From Akkermansia sp. (GTDB lineage Bacteria > Verrucomicrobiota > Verrucomicrobiia > Verrucomicrobiales > Akkermansiaceae): a stretch of DNA of 63,487 bases. The notes under the pieces are model-generated. The model was not told where the DNA came from, made no database searches, and saw only the letters and a list, made by a program, of their open reading frames with translations. Shown piece after piece: positions 24,260 through 33,876 of this stretch; position 1 is the stretch's first letter, and each line of letters opens with the position of its first letter. The stretch spans positions 1 to 63,487 of the forward strand of contig JAFQEF010000044.1 in assembly GCA_017399165.1 (NCBI GenBank). The letters are read 5' to 3'. The translations under genes and the position numbers were made by a program.

Positions 24260-26494
24260 ATGGCAGACACATCCTCCCCCGTAAAACAAGCAGAGGCTAT
24301 TCTTCATGCGCAGGACTATTTACAAATATTAAAGTCTCGCTGGAAGGAAGCCTTTTTTGTTTTCCTTCTCGTATTTGTAAGCTGTGCCGTTATCACAGAA
24401 TTAACAACGCCTGAGTATACGAGTGCGATGCGTATCGAGATTAAAACTCCCGGTGAGCACGTTGATGTGACTGCTCAAGGTGCGGGCACAAATCCTCTTC
24501 TTCTTGGTTCCGGAGGCGGTTCATATATTGCAACTCAGTTTGAGGTCATGGTGTCACAGCGCAACCTCAGACATGTTGCTGAAAAGTTAAACTTACCCAA
24601 AGAATGGGGAACCAGTTTGGATGGTGCAGTTGCAGAACTTCGTGGTCGTGTTAAATTGCAGCCGGTTGAGGGTACCAGCATGATTGATATTGTCGTGACG
24701 CATCCTAATGCTCAAACTGCGTGTGCTGTATGTGCTCAGGTTACTGCTTCTTATCGTGAAATTCGTGATCGCGAGGAGACTCAGAAAATACAAGATACCA
24801 TTGCAGACCGTAAAGAAGTTTTAGAGCAGAGTGCTGCAAAACTTGATCGCAAAGCGGAAAATGTTCGCTATCATATCGCGAACAGTAAATACTTGGCCGG
24901 TATGTGGGACGGGAGTGGCCCTGAGTCAAGTGGTGGTGAAAAACAAAGACTTTATACGCTGCGTTCTTCGCAAGTTGCTTTGCGTAGTGAAATCAGCCGT
25001 GTTAATGTTCATATCAGTCAGTTGAATGAACTTAAGGATGAGGCGCTCCTTAATTATGTTGTCAGCAGTGAACTCCTCTCTGCCGAGTCGTTTGCATCAG
25101 GTCGTGTTCGCCAACTTCATCAAAAAATGTTGGAGGAGGATGACCAGCGCGGGCAAATGCTGTTGGCCGGCTATGGTGAAAAGCATCCGGTTGTGATTCG
25201 CTTGGATGAGCAACATTCCAGAACCCAAAAGCAGCTTTTTGATGGGCTAGCTGATATGCGCGATGCAATGGAGCATCATCGTAAATTGAAGCAGGATGAG
25301 TTAGCTGCGATTGAAAAAGATTTGGTTGATGCAGAGGCTGCGCTTCGTGAGCAACAACTTGAGGAACGTACTGTTTTACAAGCTCATGAAGAGTACAAAA
25401 AGGCGAACGAAATTCATAGCGATTTAGAGCACAAGCATGAACAGGACAAAATGCGCTTAAGTGCTCGTCGTTCGATTGTAGAGGTTTATAGTGAGCCTTC
25501 TAAGGCCGGAGCTCCCTCCTCTCCCAATGTACGACTTAATCTTATTGTTGGTGCCGTTGTCGGTTTGATAAGTGGTATTGTGGTGGCGTTTGTATATAAC
25601 TACTTTGATACATCTGTGAAGTCCTTGGAAGATGCCGAACGTCACCTTGGCTTGCCGGTATTGGGTGTTATTCCTCAGGATGCCGGCCTTCTTGCCTTGC
25701 AAGGCGGTAATTCTCCGGATGCTGAAGCATATCGCATTCTCAGAACGAATATTGAGCTTAAACGCTCCTTGTTCAAGGCCAGAACATTTGCGGTTGTCTC
25801 TGCCAATGCCGGTGAGGGTAAGACTACTACATTGAGTAACTTAGCGTATGTATACGCTGCGGCTGGGTTCAGTACGCTTATGATTGATGCAGACTTGCGT
25901 CGCCCACGCCTTGCTCGCTATGCTGAGATGGAAGACTCATTTGGCCTGTCGAATTACCTGACTAGCGATATTTCTCTTAAAGATGCCGTATTTAAGACCG
26001 GTGTGCCGAATTTGTATTTGATGCCCTCCGGCCCCCAGCCGGTGGACCCCTCTGGTGTGCTTGGCTCGTATCGCATGGATCAGCTTTTGGCTGAAACGTC
26101 ACGCCGTTTCGACATTGTGTTCTTTGACTCGCCTCCCGTGTTGGGTGTGAGTGATGCATCCCTTATTGTAAGTAAGGTTGATGCCTCCCTCGTTGTGTTG
26201 CAGCCGCGTAAGATGCCCCTTAAGGCTTTGTTGCGTACCAAATCTATCATCAACAATGTTGGTGGTCAGATTATGGGGCTGGTCATGAACAATGTTGATA
26301 TTAGCTCTGATACTCAATATCAGTACTATACAACCTACTATTCTTACTACACTCATGATAATTCTCGAGTAGAGCCGGTGACCTCTGCACCTAAACCCGC
26401 AGAGTCACTCGCTTCAAAAGCTCGCGAAGATAAACGAGTGGCTCGTGTAGAGCCTCAGTCGCCTGTTGCTGATGCAGACGACGATTTGTATTGA
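24260..26494 (+). CDS. Wzz/BY-kinase: polysaccharide chain-length and tyrosine autokinase
   Basis: 744 residues. A Wzz-like part: first membrane helix (about 35-55), long periplasmic coiled coil (about 180-400), second helix (RLNLIVGAVVGLISGIVVAFVYNYF). Then a cytoplasmic CapB/CpsD kinase: Walker A NAGEGKTTTLSN, Walker A' LMIDADLRRPRL, Walker B FDIVFFDSPP. The tail has a tyrosine cluster (YQYYTTYYSYY), the usual autophosphorylation site, then an acidic/Lys end. Single-chain ExoP-type enzymes control polymer length with the Wza-type exporter that follows. Confidence 0.95.
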   Translation: MADTSSPVKQAEAILHAQDYLQILKSRWKEAFFVFLLVFVSCAVITELTTPEYTSAMRIEIKTPGEHVDVTAQGAGTNPLLLGSGGGSYIATQFEVMVSQRNLRHVAEKLNLPKEWGTSLDGAVAELRGRVKLQPVEGTSMIDIVVTHPNAQTACAVCAQVTASYREIRDREETQKIQDTIADRKEVLEQSAAKLDRKAENVRYHIANSKYLAGMWDGSGPESSGGEKQRLYTLRSSQVALRSEISRVNVHISQLNELKDEALLNYVVSSELLSAESFASGRVRQLHQKMLEEDDQRGQMLLAGYGEKHPVVIRLDEQHSRTQKQLFDGLADMRDAMEHHRKLKQDELAAIEKDLVDAEAALREQQLEERTVLQAHEEYKKANEIHSDLEHKHEQDKMRLSARRSIVEVYSEPSKAGAPSSPNVRLNLIVGAVVGLISGIVVAFVYNYFDTSVKSLEDAERHLGLPVLGVIPQDAGLLALQGGNSPDAEAYRILRTNIELKRSLFKARTFAVVSANAGEGKTTTLSNLAYVYAAAGFSTLMIDADLRRPRLARYAEMEDSFGLSNYLTSDISLKDAVFKTGVPNLYLMPSGPQPVDPSGVLGSYRMDQLLAETSRRFDIVFFDSPPVLGVSDASLIVSKVDASLVVLQPRKMPLKALLRTKSIINNVGGQIMGLVMNNVDISSDTQYQYYTTYYSYYTHDNSRVEPVTSAPKPAESLASKAREDKRVARVEPQSPVADADDDLY

Positions 26495-26521
26495 ATCAGA
26501 AACAATCTATTAATACAATAT

Positions 26522-27151
26522 ATGAAAAGTTATAATATAGTTAAACGATTTATAGTTGCACTATTTGCTCTGTTCGTATGTTTTGGCATAACGGATTGGG
26601 CAGCAGCTGCACCTGTACAAACGGCTAAACGCGGTGCTGAAATTATTATTAGTTTCCGTAATATTCCCGGTGATGATAAAGCTAATGTGGATGGCAAATA
26701 CCGTGTGAGTCATAGTGATGGTACTATTTCTATGCCTTATCTTTCTTCTCGTATTAAAGCAGAGGGGAAAGATTCCCGGCAACTAGAAGAAATCATCAAG
26801 GCTCGTTATGTGGAGGAGCAGATATATTCACAACCCATTGTTGTAGTGCAGGTAGGTAATGCTGCTGAAATTGAGGCTTTGAATCAGCGTTATGTGCAGG
26901 TAACCGGCTATGTTGGGGCAAAGAAGAATTTGCCCTATCGACCCGATATGACTCTGATTTCTGCCATTGTTGATTGTGGTGATATAACGGAACATGGTTC
27001 TCGCTATATTCAGGTTTCTCGTGGCTCTGTAACTCGTACGTATGATTATTTCAGTGCCCGAGACCGCGCTTTGAAGTTGATGCCGGATGATTCCATTTTT
27101 GTTCAGCCCCGGGGTGCGTTTGAAGGTCGCCCCAGTAAGATTGGTCCGTAA
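26522..27151 (+). CDS. Short Wza-like polysaccharide export protein
   Basis: 209 residues with a Sec signal (FALFVCFGITDWAAAAP). It has a polysaccharide-export domain (ISFRNIPGDDKANVDGKYRVSHSDGTISMPYL) and one SLBB-like unit (VQVTGYVGAKKNLPYRPDMTLISAIVDCG). Full Wza has about 380 residues, more SLBB repeats and an outer-membrane helix; those are missing. There is no lipobox Cys. It lies 27 bp after the BY-kinase gene and is probably the periplasmic exporter subunit, perhaps working with the barrel at 22982. Confidence 0.88.
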   Translation: MKSYNIVKRFIVALFALFVCFGITDWAAAAPVQTAKRGAEIIISFRNIPGDDKANVDGKYRVSHSDGTISMPYLSSRIKAEGKDSRQLEEIIKARYVEEQIYSQPIVVVQVGNAAEIEALNQRYVQVTGYVGAKKNLPYRPDMTLISAIVDCGDITEHGSRYIQVSRGSVTRTYDYFSARDRALKLMPDDSIFVQPRGAFEGRPSKIGP

Positions 27152-27170
27152 TTCTTATTATTGTTAATTG

Positions 27171-27206
27171 CCTCGGCTCCCGTTGATGAGAGCCGAGGTT
27201 TTCTTT
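27171..27206 (+). terminator. Terminator closing the exopolysaccharide block
   Basis: Stem CCTCGGCTC/GAGCCGAGG (27171-27179 with 27190-27198), 10-nt loop, then TTTTCTTTTTG. Confidence 0.85.
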
Positions 27207-27217
27207 TTGTGCTTCAC

Positions 27218-28318
27218 ATGGATAAACCTAAAAAAAAGCTCTTATTACTCACCGTCGGTTATGGTGAGGGGCATAATTCTGCAGCACGAGCTTTAGCCCA
27301 ATTTGCCAGCTTGCGAGGGTGGGAGACATTGACGGTTGATCCATGCCAAAAAAGTAGCCCTCGCATTTTTGAGATTACAAGAAAATTTTATCAATTTTGC
27401 GTGAAAAGCGCCCCCTGGATTTGGGGAATTACCTATGCGCAAACAGAAACGGCAGATTGGTCTACCAAGGCGTGTGCCCCTGTATTGTGTAAGGTAACAA
27501 ATTATTTGAATAAGCTTATTACGGAGTATCAGCCGGATGTCATTTTGTGTACTTACCCGTTGTATGCATACATGCTCGATTATTTACGTGAGCATGGGGA
27601 AATGATGGTGCCGTATGGGGTTGTGGTTACTGATTCTTTGGAAATAAGCCGTCCATGGATGTTATCTAACGCAGATGTCGTGTATTTGCCGGATGAATAT
27701 TCAGAGCGGTTAGTTAGAGAAAAATTTGCATTACCTCCAGAAATGCTTTGTACCGGGGGCTTTCCGGTTGGTGTTCTTTTTAATGAAAAACAAGCGTTAA
27801 ACTATGCCCCGTCGGCCTCAGATTTTCATATAGTTTATGGTGCATATGCTCCCAAGCGTCGAGTGAGGGCAGATGTACGCGGTATCTATCAAATGTTTCC
27901 AGGTGCTAAAATTACGGTGGTTGCCGGAGCCCGCTACAACGCATTAGTTCGTTTACAGAATGACAGAGTTACCGTTATTGAACGAACGGATGACATGCCC
28001 TCTTTATTTGAACAGGCTCATATTTATATAGGTAAGGCCGGTGCTGCTACGGTATACGAGGCTTATACCATGAACTTGCCTCTTATTATTAACTATGCTA
28101 TGCCGGGGCAGGAGCAGGGGAATCTCGAGCTGATTCGATTGGATGGCGTGGGCCGCTATGTTGAGACTACGGCAGATTTATTGCATTTGTTACAATCCTT
28201 GGTGAAAGATAACGCATCCTTGTGGAATTCTTGGAAATCTGCCATGATGATTGCAAACAGAAAAGAGGGAGCTGCTCGGATTATTCATGATGTGGAGAAA
28301 CGTTTTTTATATGAATAA
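27218..28318 (+). CDS. MGDG-synthase/MurG-like glycosyltransferase
   Basis: 366 residues. N-terminal VGYGEGHNSAARALA is the MGDG synthase motif; the C-terminal half has the GT28 nucleotide-sugar site IGKAGAATVYEAYTMNLPLIINYAMPGQEQGNLELI. Such enzymes add a sugar to diacylglycerol or a related lipid at the inner face of the membrane. Whether it makes a glycolipid anchor or acts in the neighbouring polymer pathway is not shown. The coaX start overlaps its last 8 bases. Confidence 0.85.
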   Translation: MDKPKKKLLLLTVGYGEGHNSAARALAQFASLRGWETLTVDPCQKSSPRIFEITRKFYQFCVKSAPWIWGITYAQTETADWSTKACAPVLCKVTNYLNKLITEYQPDVILCTYPLYAYMLDYLREHGEMMVPYGVVVTDSLEISRPWMLSNADVVYLPDEYSERLVREKFALPPEMLCTGGFPVGVLFNEKQALNYAPSASDFHIVYGAYAPKRRVRADVRGIYQMFPGAKITVVAGARYNALVRLQNDRVTVIERTDDMPSLFEQAHIYIGKAGAATVYEAYTMNLPLIINYAMPGQEQGNLELIRLDGVGRYVETTADLLHLLQSLVKDNASLWNSWKSAMMIANRKEGAARIIHDVEKRFLYE

Positions 28319-29060
28319 TAAGTCTGAAAAGTGGCTTCTTATAGATAACTCTAATACGCGAACAAAATTGATGTTTGCTGTAGGGGAAAAACTAACGGAA
28401 GAATTGTTTTACATACCTACTGCAGAACTAACGGTTGATAAAATAAGAGCCGTGGTCGGTGATGTTGCGGTATCGCTCGTCGTGGTATGCTCCGTAGTGC
28501 CTCAATGTCGTGCTGTCATTTCAGCTGCGTTTTCGTGTCCTGTGCATTTTGTTTCAGTTGATTCACCAATGAATATGAGGTTTTCGTATGATGGAACAGC
28601 CACATTAGGCGCAGACCGCATTGTCAATGCCCTTGCCGTATCAGAGTTATGCGATGCGCCATGTATAGCGGTAGATGCCGGTACGGCCACTACTTTTGAC
28701 GTAGTGGTCCCTCAAAATGATGTGCCGGTGTATATAGGGGGGGCTATTGCACCGGGATTATCTGCCTATTGTCATTATTTGTACCAAAACACAGCACAAT
28801 TGCCACGTGTTTCGGTTTCATCTACTTGCCCGGCAATAGGAAAAAACACAGTACAGGCAATACAAAGTGCTTCTCTTCATGGTTTCTGTGGAATGGTTAA
28901 GGGGATTATTGAAGCTATGGAATCGGAGCTTAAATCTCCTCTTCATGTCTTTTTAACGGGAGGAGATGGGGCTTTGCCATTACAGAATGCTAAGATTGAC
29001 GGAATATATGTTAAATGCCTGACTTTTTGCGGGTTACTGCATATAGCGAGGCGCCTGTGA
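28311..29060 (+). CDS. coaX: Type III pantothenate kinase
   Basis: 249 residues, ASKHA fold, first step of CoA synthesis. Seen: phosphate loop LIDNSNTRTK, GADRIVNALA, VDAGTATTFDVV and GGAIAPGL. The usual DxGNT is DNSNT here. The start at 28311 overlaps the glycosyltransferase stop by 8 bp. Confidence 0.92.
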   Translation: MNNKSEKWLLIDNSNTRTKLMFAVGEKLTEELFYIPTAELTVDKIRAVVGDVAVSLVVVCSVVPQCRAVISAAFSCPVHFVSVDSPMNMRFSYDGTATLGADRIVNALAVSELCDAPCIAVDAGTATTFDVVVPQNDVPVYIGGAIAPGLSAYCHYLYQNTAQLPRVSVSSTCPAIGKNTVQAIQSASLHGFCGMVKGIIEAMESELKSPLHVFLTGGDGALPLQNAKIDGIYVKCLTFCGLLHIARRL

Positions 29061-29093
29061 TGCGATTTTTTTTATTTTTTGTGAAGTTTTGTA

Positions 29094-29122
29094 TTGCATA
29101 ACCGTATATATTGAGGTAATAT
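29094..29122 (+). promoter_or_regulatory. acpP promoter
   Basis: TTGCAT (29094-29099), 17 bp, TAATAT (29117-29122), about 28 bp before acpP. Confidence 0.7.
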
Positions 29123-29150
29123 AGAGCCGTCTTAAACAACAGTACATCTT

Positions 29151-29390
29151 ATGTCCGACAACATTGAAGAAAAGGTAAAGAAGATCATCGTCGATCAGCT
29201 CGGCGTTGACCCCGATAAGGTAACCTCCACCGCTAAGTTCATTGATGACCTCGGTGCAGATTCTCTTGACACAGTTGAACTTGTTATGGCCTTCGAGGAG
29301 GAGTTCTCCGTAGAAGTTCCTGATGAGGACGCTGAGAAGCTCAAGTCCGTTGAGGACGTGGTGAACTACATCAAGGCCAACCAGGCCTGA
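29151..29390 (+). CDS. acpP: Acyl carrier protein
   Basis: 79 residues, acidic, with phosphopantetheine site Ser38 in [18 protein letters not shown]. Carries acyl chains in fatty-acid synthesis; partner PlsX is encoded at 44186. Codons are strongly biased (GTC/CTC/AAG), as in a highly expressed gene, unlike the genes before it. It is a single-gene unit with its own promoter and stem-loop. Confidence 0.98.
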   Translation: MSDNIEEKVKKIIVDQLGVDPDKVTSTAKFIDDLGADSLDTVELVMAFEEEFSVEVPDEDAEKLKSVEDVVNYIKANQA

Positions 29391-29416
29391 TATAGCACAG
29401 GTTAACTTTTTGTAAA

Positions 29417-29450
29417 CGGGCGGCTCCTCCGTAAGGTGGAGTCGCCCTTA
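29417..29450 (+). terminator. acpP terminator stem-loop
   Basis: Stem GGGCGGCTCCTCC/GGTGGAGTCGCCC with two wobble or mismatched positions and a 4-nt loop. The T run after it is weak (TTAC). Confidence 0.55.
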
Positions 29451-29465
29451 CAGGTTAAAAAGTGA

Positions 29466-29993
29466 ATGCTTGACGATTCTACAGCCAATTATGCCATACA
29501 GAACACAAAGGTGCTGTATGTGCCGGATCGTCGCATTGACTCTTTTGGTGATACCCGATTCAATTTTCGTTTGATTACGGAGCCTATGGACTCTGTTGGG
29601 CATTGTCGGGTACGCTCCGGGTGGGTGGAGGCGCATAAACCCCGCATCATTCGCCCTGCAGATTTATGTGAGGTAGAGATGGAGGGCTTTTCGCCGGATG
29701 CTGCCCGGTTTTTGGACTGGATGCGAGCTCGAGGTGCTGCTATTCAGGCATTGGTTAAATACGGTTTTTGTTTCAGCAGGTCAGATGTGCAGACAGAGTA
29801 TTTGCATGAAGATGTGCGAGAAGTAAGTGACAAGGTTGTAAAAGAAGCACTGGAGTCCGGGGACTGTTTTAGGGCGGTAATTTGCGGTGTGGATGATGCA
29901 TGGGAGCTTTCCTTGCTTTGTTTTATGATAGAAATGATTCAGAAATCTCATGAAATCAATATTTTTGACTTTAAGCGTCGCGGCCTGCTTTAA
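29466..29993 (+). CDS. Conserved-looking cytoplasmic protein of unknown function
   Basis: 175 residues, no signal or membrane helix. Beta-rich start (VLYVPDRRIDSFGDTRFNFRLITEP), then an acidic helical part. No family recognised. It overlaps the LysM gene downstream by 44 bp, so the two are co-expressed. The start at 29466 is the first ATG. Confidence 0.7.
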   Translation: MLDDSTANYAIQNTKVLYVPDRRIDSFGDTRFNFRLITEPMDSVGHCRVRSGWVEAHKPRIIRPADLCEVEMEGFSPDAARFLDWMRARGAAIQALVKYGFCFSRSDVQTEYLHEDVREVSDKVVKEALESGDCFRAVICGVDDAWELSLLCFMIEMIQKSHEINIFDFKRRGLL

Positions 29994-30699
29994 TTTGAGT
30001 ACGGCAGAGGCGCAAAGTTATTCTCTTTGGCCGAAAAGACCGCCGGAGATAGAGCAGGCGCGTCGCTTGGTGCGCTCTAAAGATTTTGATAAGGCGGTGG
30101 AAATTTTACGCCCCTTTGTGACTCAGCAGGGCGTAGTGGGTAGAGAAGCTCGTAAAATTACCGCCGCTGTGCAAGTGCCCGTGTACCTCTCCCGTAAAAA
30201 TCCGTATGCGTCCATATACACCGTTCGAGCAGGGGATACCTTGAACCGTATCGTTAACACAACTCATTGCCCTGTTGAAGTTATCATGATGCTGAACGGT
30301 ATTACAGACCCCTCTGCATTGAAAGCCGGCCAAAAACTGGTGGTTACTAAAATGGATTTGAGGGTGGAGGTGTATCCTAAAATGCGTGAATTATGTGTGT
30401 GGGATGGCGAGGATCTTGTTGCCTCTTATGACATAGTAGTGCTAACCATGCCCCCCTCTACTCAAAACGTAAAAACAAAAATTGAGGCAAGGGAGGGCAT
30501 ATTGGATGGCGATACACTTGCCCGGCGCTCTACTCAGTATTTGTCCAGTCAACGTCTGTTGAAGTTGGCTGATGGCAATTCTATTGGTGAGGCAAACAAT
30601 AATCCTTCGCCGAACATTGTCCTCAATTCGGCAGATGTTAATGAGTTGGCTTTGCTGCTTTTCGTTGGTGCAGAGGTTTTGATTATTAACGAGGAGTAG
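29950..30699 (+). CDS. LysM-domain secreted protein with L,D-transpeptidase-like remnant
   Basis: 249 residues: Sec signal (LSVAACFNLSTAEA), a helical spacer, a LysM peptidoglycan-binding domain (YTVRAGDTLNRIVNTTHCPVEVIMMLNGITDPSALKAGQKLVV), then strands like the start of a YkuD domain (VEVYPKMRELCVWDGEDLVASYDIV). The YkuD catalytic motif HGCxR is absent, so it is probably a non-catalytic cell-wall protein. It overlaps the preceding gene by 44 bp. Confidence 0.8.
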   Translation: MKSIFLTLSVAACFNLSTAEAQSYSLWPKRPPEIEQARRLVRSKDFDKAVEILRPFVTQQGVVGREARKITAAVQVPVYLSRKNPYASIYTVRAGDTLNRIVNTTHCPVEVIMMLNGITDPSALKAGQKLVVTKMDLRVEVYPKMRELCVWDGEDLVASYDIVVLTMPPSTQNVKTKIEAREGILDGDTLARRSTQYLSSQRLLKLADGNSIGEANNNPSPNIVLNSADVNELALLLFVGAEVLIINEE

Positions 30700-30826
30700 C
30701 CCTTGATTGAATGCTGATATATTTTCTGTTTTTTAGAGACAGATAATAGGAATTAGTGTTTTTTACTCAGACTGTGTGTCATTATTCGGTTGAATCAGCT
30801 CCTCATTGTATGCACCGGGTATAGGC

Positions 30827-30854
30827 TTGCATTGTTTGGGTCGGTTTGTTAAAT
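30827..30854 (+). promoter_or_regulatory. Ankyrin gene promoter
   Basis: TTGCAT (30827-30832), 16 bp, TTAAAT (30849-30854). GGAG at 30856-30859 is the ribosome site for the ATG at 30862, so the leader would be only a few bases. Confidence 0.5.
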
Positions 30855-30861
30855 TGGAGCA

Positions 30862-32241
30862 ATGACAGGTGATTCGGCAGTGCGGCGAGCGGGTATGTCC
30901 CCCAAAGCGCAGTTTCTCTATGCTGCGTGGTGTGGGGATTCTGCCCGTGTGCGGGGGCTGTTGGCGCAGGGGGTGACGGTGGATGCGAGGGATGGTAAGG
31001 GGCGGACGGCGCTGATGCTGGCGGTGGCTCGCGATTCTGCGGAGACCGTGGCATTGTTGCTGGCAGCCGGGGCAGATGCCTGTGCCCGAAACAAGGGTAA
31101 CCGTTGTTTAATGGATTATGTAAGATCTGCCGCAGTGGCAAGGCTGATTTTGGCGTATCTGCCGGTGGCGGAGCGGGCTGCAGCTGCTGCAAGATTGCTT
31201 TTCTGCACAAGTGCCACCCCGGAGCTGGTGGACTGTGCGTTGGCTGCGGGGGCAAATGTTAATGCCCGTAATAAGCGTGGTGATACGCCGCTCATTTGGC
31301 AGTGTTGGTCTGTTAGAAACCATGGGGGGATTCGCCGACTGTTGGCAGCGGGGGCCGTGCCGCATGTGCTCAACTGTCATCAACACTCACCCATGTTAAT
31401 GGCTTTGTGGTGGGATGACACGGCACTTGTTCAACTGCTGTTGGAGGCCGGAGTCAGCCCGAATGCGCAGCTGAATGACGCAGGGGAGCACCCGCTGCAC
31501 CATGCTTATTCTGTGGAGACGGCTCGTGTTCTCTTGGTGGCGGGGGCAGATGTGAATGCTGCGGATGCTGAGGGCTATACCCCGTTGATGCGGGTGCGAG
31601 GTGAGAATGCGGGGCTGATAAGACTGTTATTGGAGGCCGGGGCGGATGTAAATGCGCGCAATGTTGGCGGAAACGTTTTGGACCATATTCGTTACCGAAG
31701 CGAGGAGGTGGACCGCCTGTTGATGGAAGCCGGGGCGCGTTACCGTGCAGATGATATGAACGATGTGGAGAGCGCTGTAGAGTACCCGGATACGCGCTGG
31801 CTGCGGCTGCTGCTGGGTGATGGCCTGGATGTAAATTGTGTCAATGAGACCGGGCAAACCCCGCTGATGCTGGCGGCTTGGAAAGGACGCGCGGAGGCTC
31901 TTGCTATGCTGCTGGAGGCCGGGGATGCTGCTACGATTGACCATCGTGATGCGGAGGAAGGAGTGACGGCGCTGCATGCTGCTGTTATTGCTTGTCGCAG
32001 CTCGTCGACGGCGTGCCTGAAAAACGTTGAATTGCTTTTAGCCGCGGGGGCGGATGTGAACTTGGCGGACCGCGATGGGTGGACGCCACTGCACTCTTGC
32101 GCCTACTACAATTTGCCTCAGTTGGTGCCTATGCTGCTTAGGGCAGGGGCAGACCCCACCCGCGTTGCTCACAGCGGGCTTACCCCCGCAGAAATGGCAC
32201 GGGAGAAAGGGCATGATGCCGTGGCGAGGCTCCTGCGCTGA
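30862..32241 (+). CDS. Ankyrin-repeat protein
   Basis: 459 residues made almost wholly of about twelve ankyrin repeats. Many read as (D)xxGxTPLM..A..G....V..LLxAGADVNA. No signal peptide or membrane helix, so it is probably cytoplasmic and acts in protein binding; the partner is unknown. Leu/Ala/Gly-rich with high GC third positions, unlike the T-rich genes upstream. Convergent with cutC. Confidence 0.9.
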   Translation: MTGDSAVRRAGMSPKAQFLYAAWCGDSARVRGLLAQGVTVDARDGKGRTALMLAVARDSAETVALLLAAGADACARNKGNRCLMDYVRSAAVARLILAYLPVAERAAAAARLLFCTSATPELVDCALAAGANVNARNKRGDTPLIWQCWSVRNHGGIRRLLAAGAVPHVLNCHQHSPMLMALWWDDTALVQLLLEAGVSPNAQLNDAGEHPLHHAYSVETARVLLVAGADVNAADAEGYTPLMRVRGENAGLIRLLLEAGADVNARNVGGNVLDHIRYRSEEVDRLLMEAGARYRADDMNDVESAVEYPDTRWLRLLLGDGLDVNCVNETGQTPLMLAAWKGRAEALAMLLEAGDAATIDHRDAEEGVTALHAAVIACRSSSTACLKNVELLLAAGADVNLADRDGWTPLHSCAYYNLPQLVPMLLRAGADPTRVAHSGLTPAEMAREKGHDAVARLLR

Positions 32242-32256
32242 TGGGGGCTCTGCCGA

Positions 32257-32997
32257 TTAATCTGCCGCAGGAAGATGCACTAACTGCTCTACAACCTCTT
32301 GAGCAGAGTGGCGGATAATGCCGGGCCGCTGCGGGTAGGTTGTAAAAGAGACGACGTGTCCGCAGTAGGCAGAATCCGCATAATCTGATGCTGCGGTTGA
32401 GTGATACTCTGTTGCAGCGGTTAATTTTTCTACGTTGACGATGTTGGCAGGCTTGATCCCGGCGCCGGGCATAATGATGATGCGCCCTGCAGCTTGTTTT
32501 ATAAGTTCGGTAATGAGGGGGGCGCCCCGTTCTGCCGTTTCCTCTTGCCCGGAGGTCAGCAAGCGAGTGCAGCCCAGCTCAATAATCTGCTCCAAGGCTT
32601 GGTGCGGGTTTGGGCATATATCGAACGCGCGGTGAAAGGTAACAGACATATTACCGGCGGCAGTTATCATCTTGCGGCAGGCCTTCATATCAATGTCTCC
32701 GGTGGCCGTCAGGGCACCAATAACTACACCATGCACCCCCATGTTGCGGCAAAATTCAATATCTTTGCACATGGTCTCTATCTCTGTTTCGGTGTAGCAA
32801 AAACCACCTTCGCGTGCACGAATGAGCACATTGACATCGAGCTTGAGTCCGGCCTCTGCAATACTTTGTATTGTACCATGGCTCGGGGTAACGCCCCCGC
32901 AGGAGATAGCGGCACAAAGCTCAATTCTGATGGCTCCTCCCGCTTCTGCTGCCTGCGCTTCTTCCAATGACCCGCAACAAACTTCTATCTTTCTCAT
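32257..32997 (-). CDS. cutC: CutC family protein
   Basis: 246 residues, TIM-barrel CutC family, linked historically to copper handling though its reaction is not settled. Seen: IEVCCGSLEEAQAAEAGGAIRIELCAAISCGGVTPSHG, NVLIRAREGGFCYTE, and ITFHRAFD-like VTFHRAFDICPNPHQALE. GGAG lies 5 nt before the ATG at 32997 and only 2 nt before the adjacent ATG at 33000, so 32997 is chosen. Confidence 0.92.
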   Translation of the reverse strand: MRKIEVCCGSLEEAQAAEAGGAIRIELCAAISCGGVTPSHGTIQSIAEAGLKLDVNVLIRAREGGFCYTETEIETMCKDIEFCRNMGVHGVVIGALTATGDIDMKACRKMITAAGNMSVTFHRAFDICPNPHQALEQIIELGCTRLLTSGQEETAERGAPLITELIKQAAGRIIIMPGAGIKPANIVNVEKLTAATEYHSTAASDYADSAYCGHVVSFTTYPQRPGIIRHSAQEVVEQLVHLPAAD

Positions 32998-33094
32998 CAT
33001 TACTCCCTGTTGCTTCCCCCTTATTGTTGCATTTTTCAAAAAAACTTGCAATGTTTTTCTTGTTAAGGGAGCGCTTTAGCGGTAAGATAGGTGC

Positions 33095-33766
33095 ATGATG
33101 AGAAAGATTTGTTCTTTACTGTGTGTGTTGCTGAGTGTGATATGCTGCTCATGTGTATCACGCACGTATCGAGTGGTATATGAATACCCACGCACATATG
33201 AAGGGGCATTTTTGACAAATAACAGTGAGCCTGATGATGATAATGAGGCAAATATGAAACTGACGCAGCGTTGGTATGTTTATGAGTGTGAGGGTAAATG
33301 GTATTTGCCGGTGCGGCGTATGGGATTCCGTAAAAAAGTGCGTAATTTTTCATATTCTGATGAAGTGTGGGATGTTGCGGGGGTGACGCCTGTTGATGAT
33401 CAAACTTGGTATTTACCTATCACTGCCGAGTTGGCGAACGAGCTCCGCACCCCGAGCAAAGAGTCTATGAAGCATGCATATTTAGCCGAAGGTATATGTA
33501 CGGCTGAGTTGGTAGCCTCTCTGCCCTCGCAGGCTCGTGCGCATGCTATACGCCAACCTATATATTCTTATTCAAAGTATGCAACCACCCCGTATCTGTT
33601 GGCACAAACCGATTCTCACACGGGGGCATCAGCTTGGCTCTGTTGGCCACTATCTGCCATTTTATTTGCGGTGGAGATACCTGCAACAGTTGTTTTTAAC
33701 GCTATTGCATATACCGGGTATGGTGTGGCTGTATTGATTTGCCCGGAATGTGTGATTGTTTGCTAA
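33095..33766 (+). CDS. Lipoprotein of unknown function
   Basis: 223 residues with a lipoprotein signal (LLSVICCSC). A Tyr/Trp-rich beta domain is followed near the C-terminus by a hydrophobic segment (WPLSAILFAVEIPATVVFNAIAYTGYGVAVLI). The product of 39749-40432 has the same plan and a related end. It could equally start at 33098. Divergent from cutC by 97 bp. Confidence 0.7.
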   Translation: MMRKICSLLCVLLSVICCSCVSRTYRVVYEYPRTYEGAFLTNNSEPDDDNEANMKLTQRWYVYECEGKWYLPVRRMGFRKKVRNFSYSDEVWDVAGVTPVDDQTWYLPITAELANELRTPSKESMKHAYLAEGICTAELVASLPSQARAHAIRQPIYSYSKYATTPYLLAQTDSHTGASAWLCWPLSAILFAVEIPATVVFNAIAYTGYGVAVLICPECVIVC

Positions 33767-33876
33767 GGAGGATTCCCGCATACCCGGTATCTATAGATGA
33801 AAGAAGGGCGGAAAATAAACCGCTGTAGCAGCTTTGCCGGCCTCATTTTCACAAAAAAGCAAAATTCTACGCAGCA

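Noticed and set aside
29950..30699. LysM protein as an active L,D-transpeptidase
   Set aside because: Only the first strands resemble YkuD; the HGCxR active site is missing.
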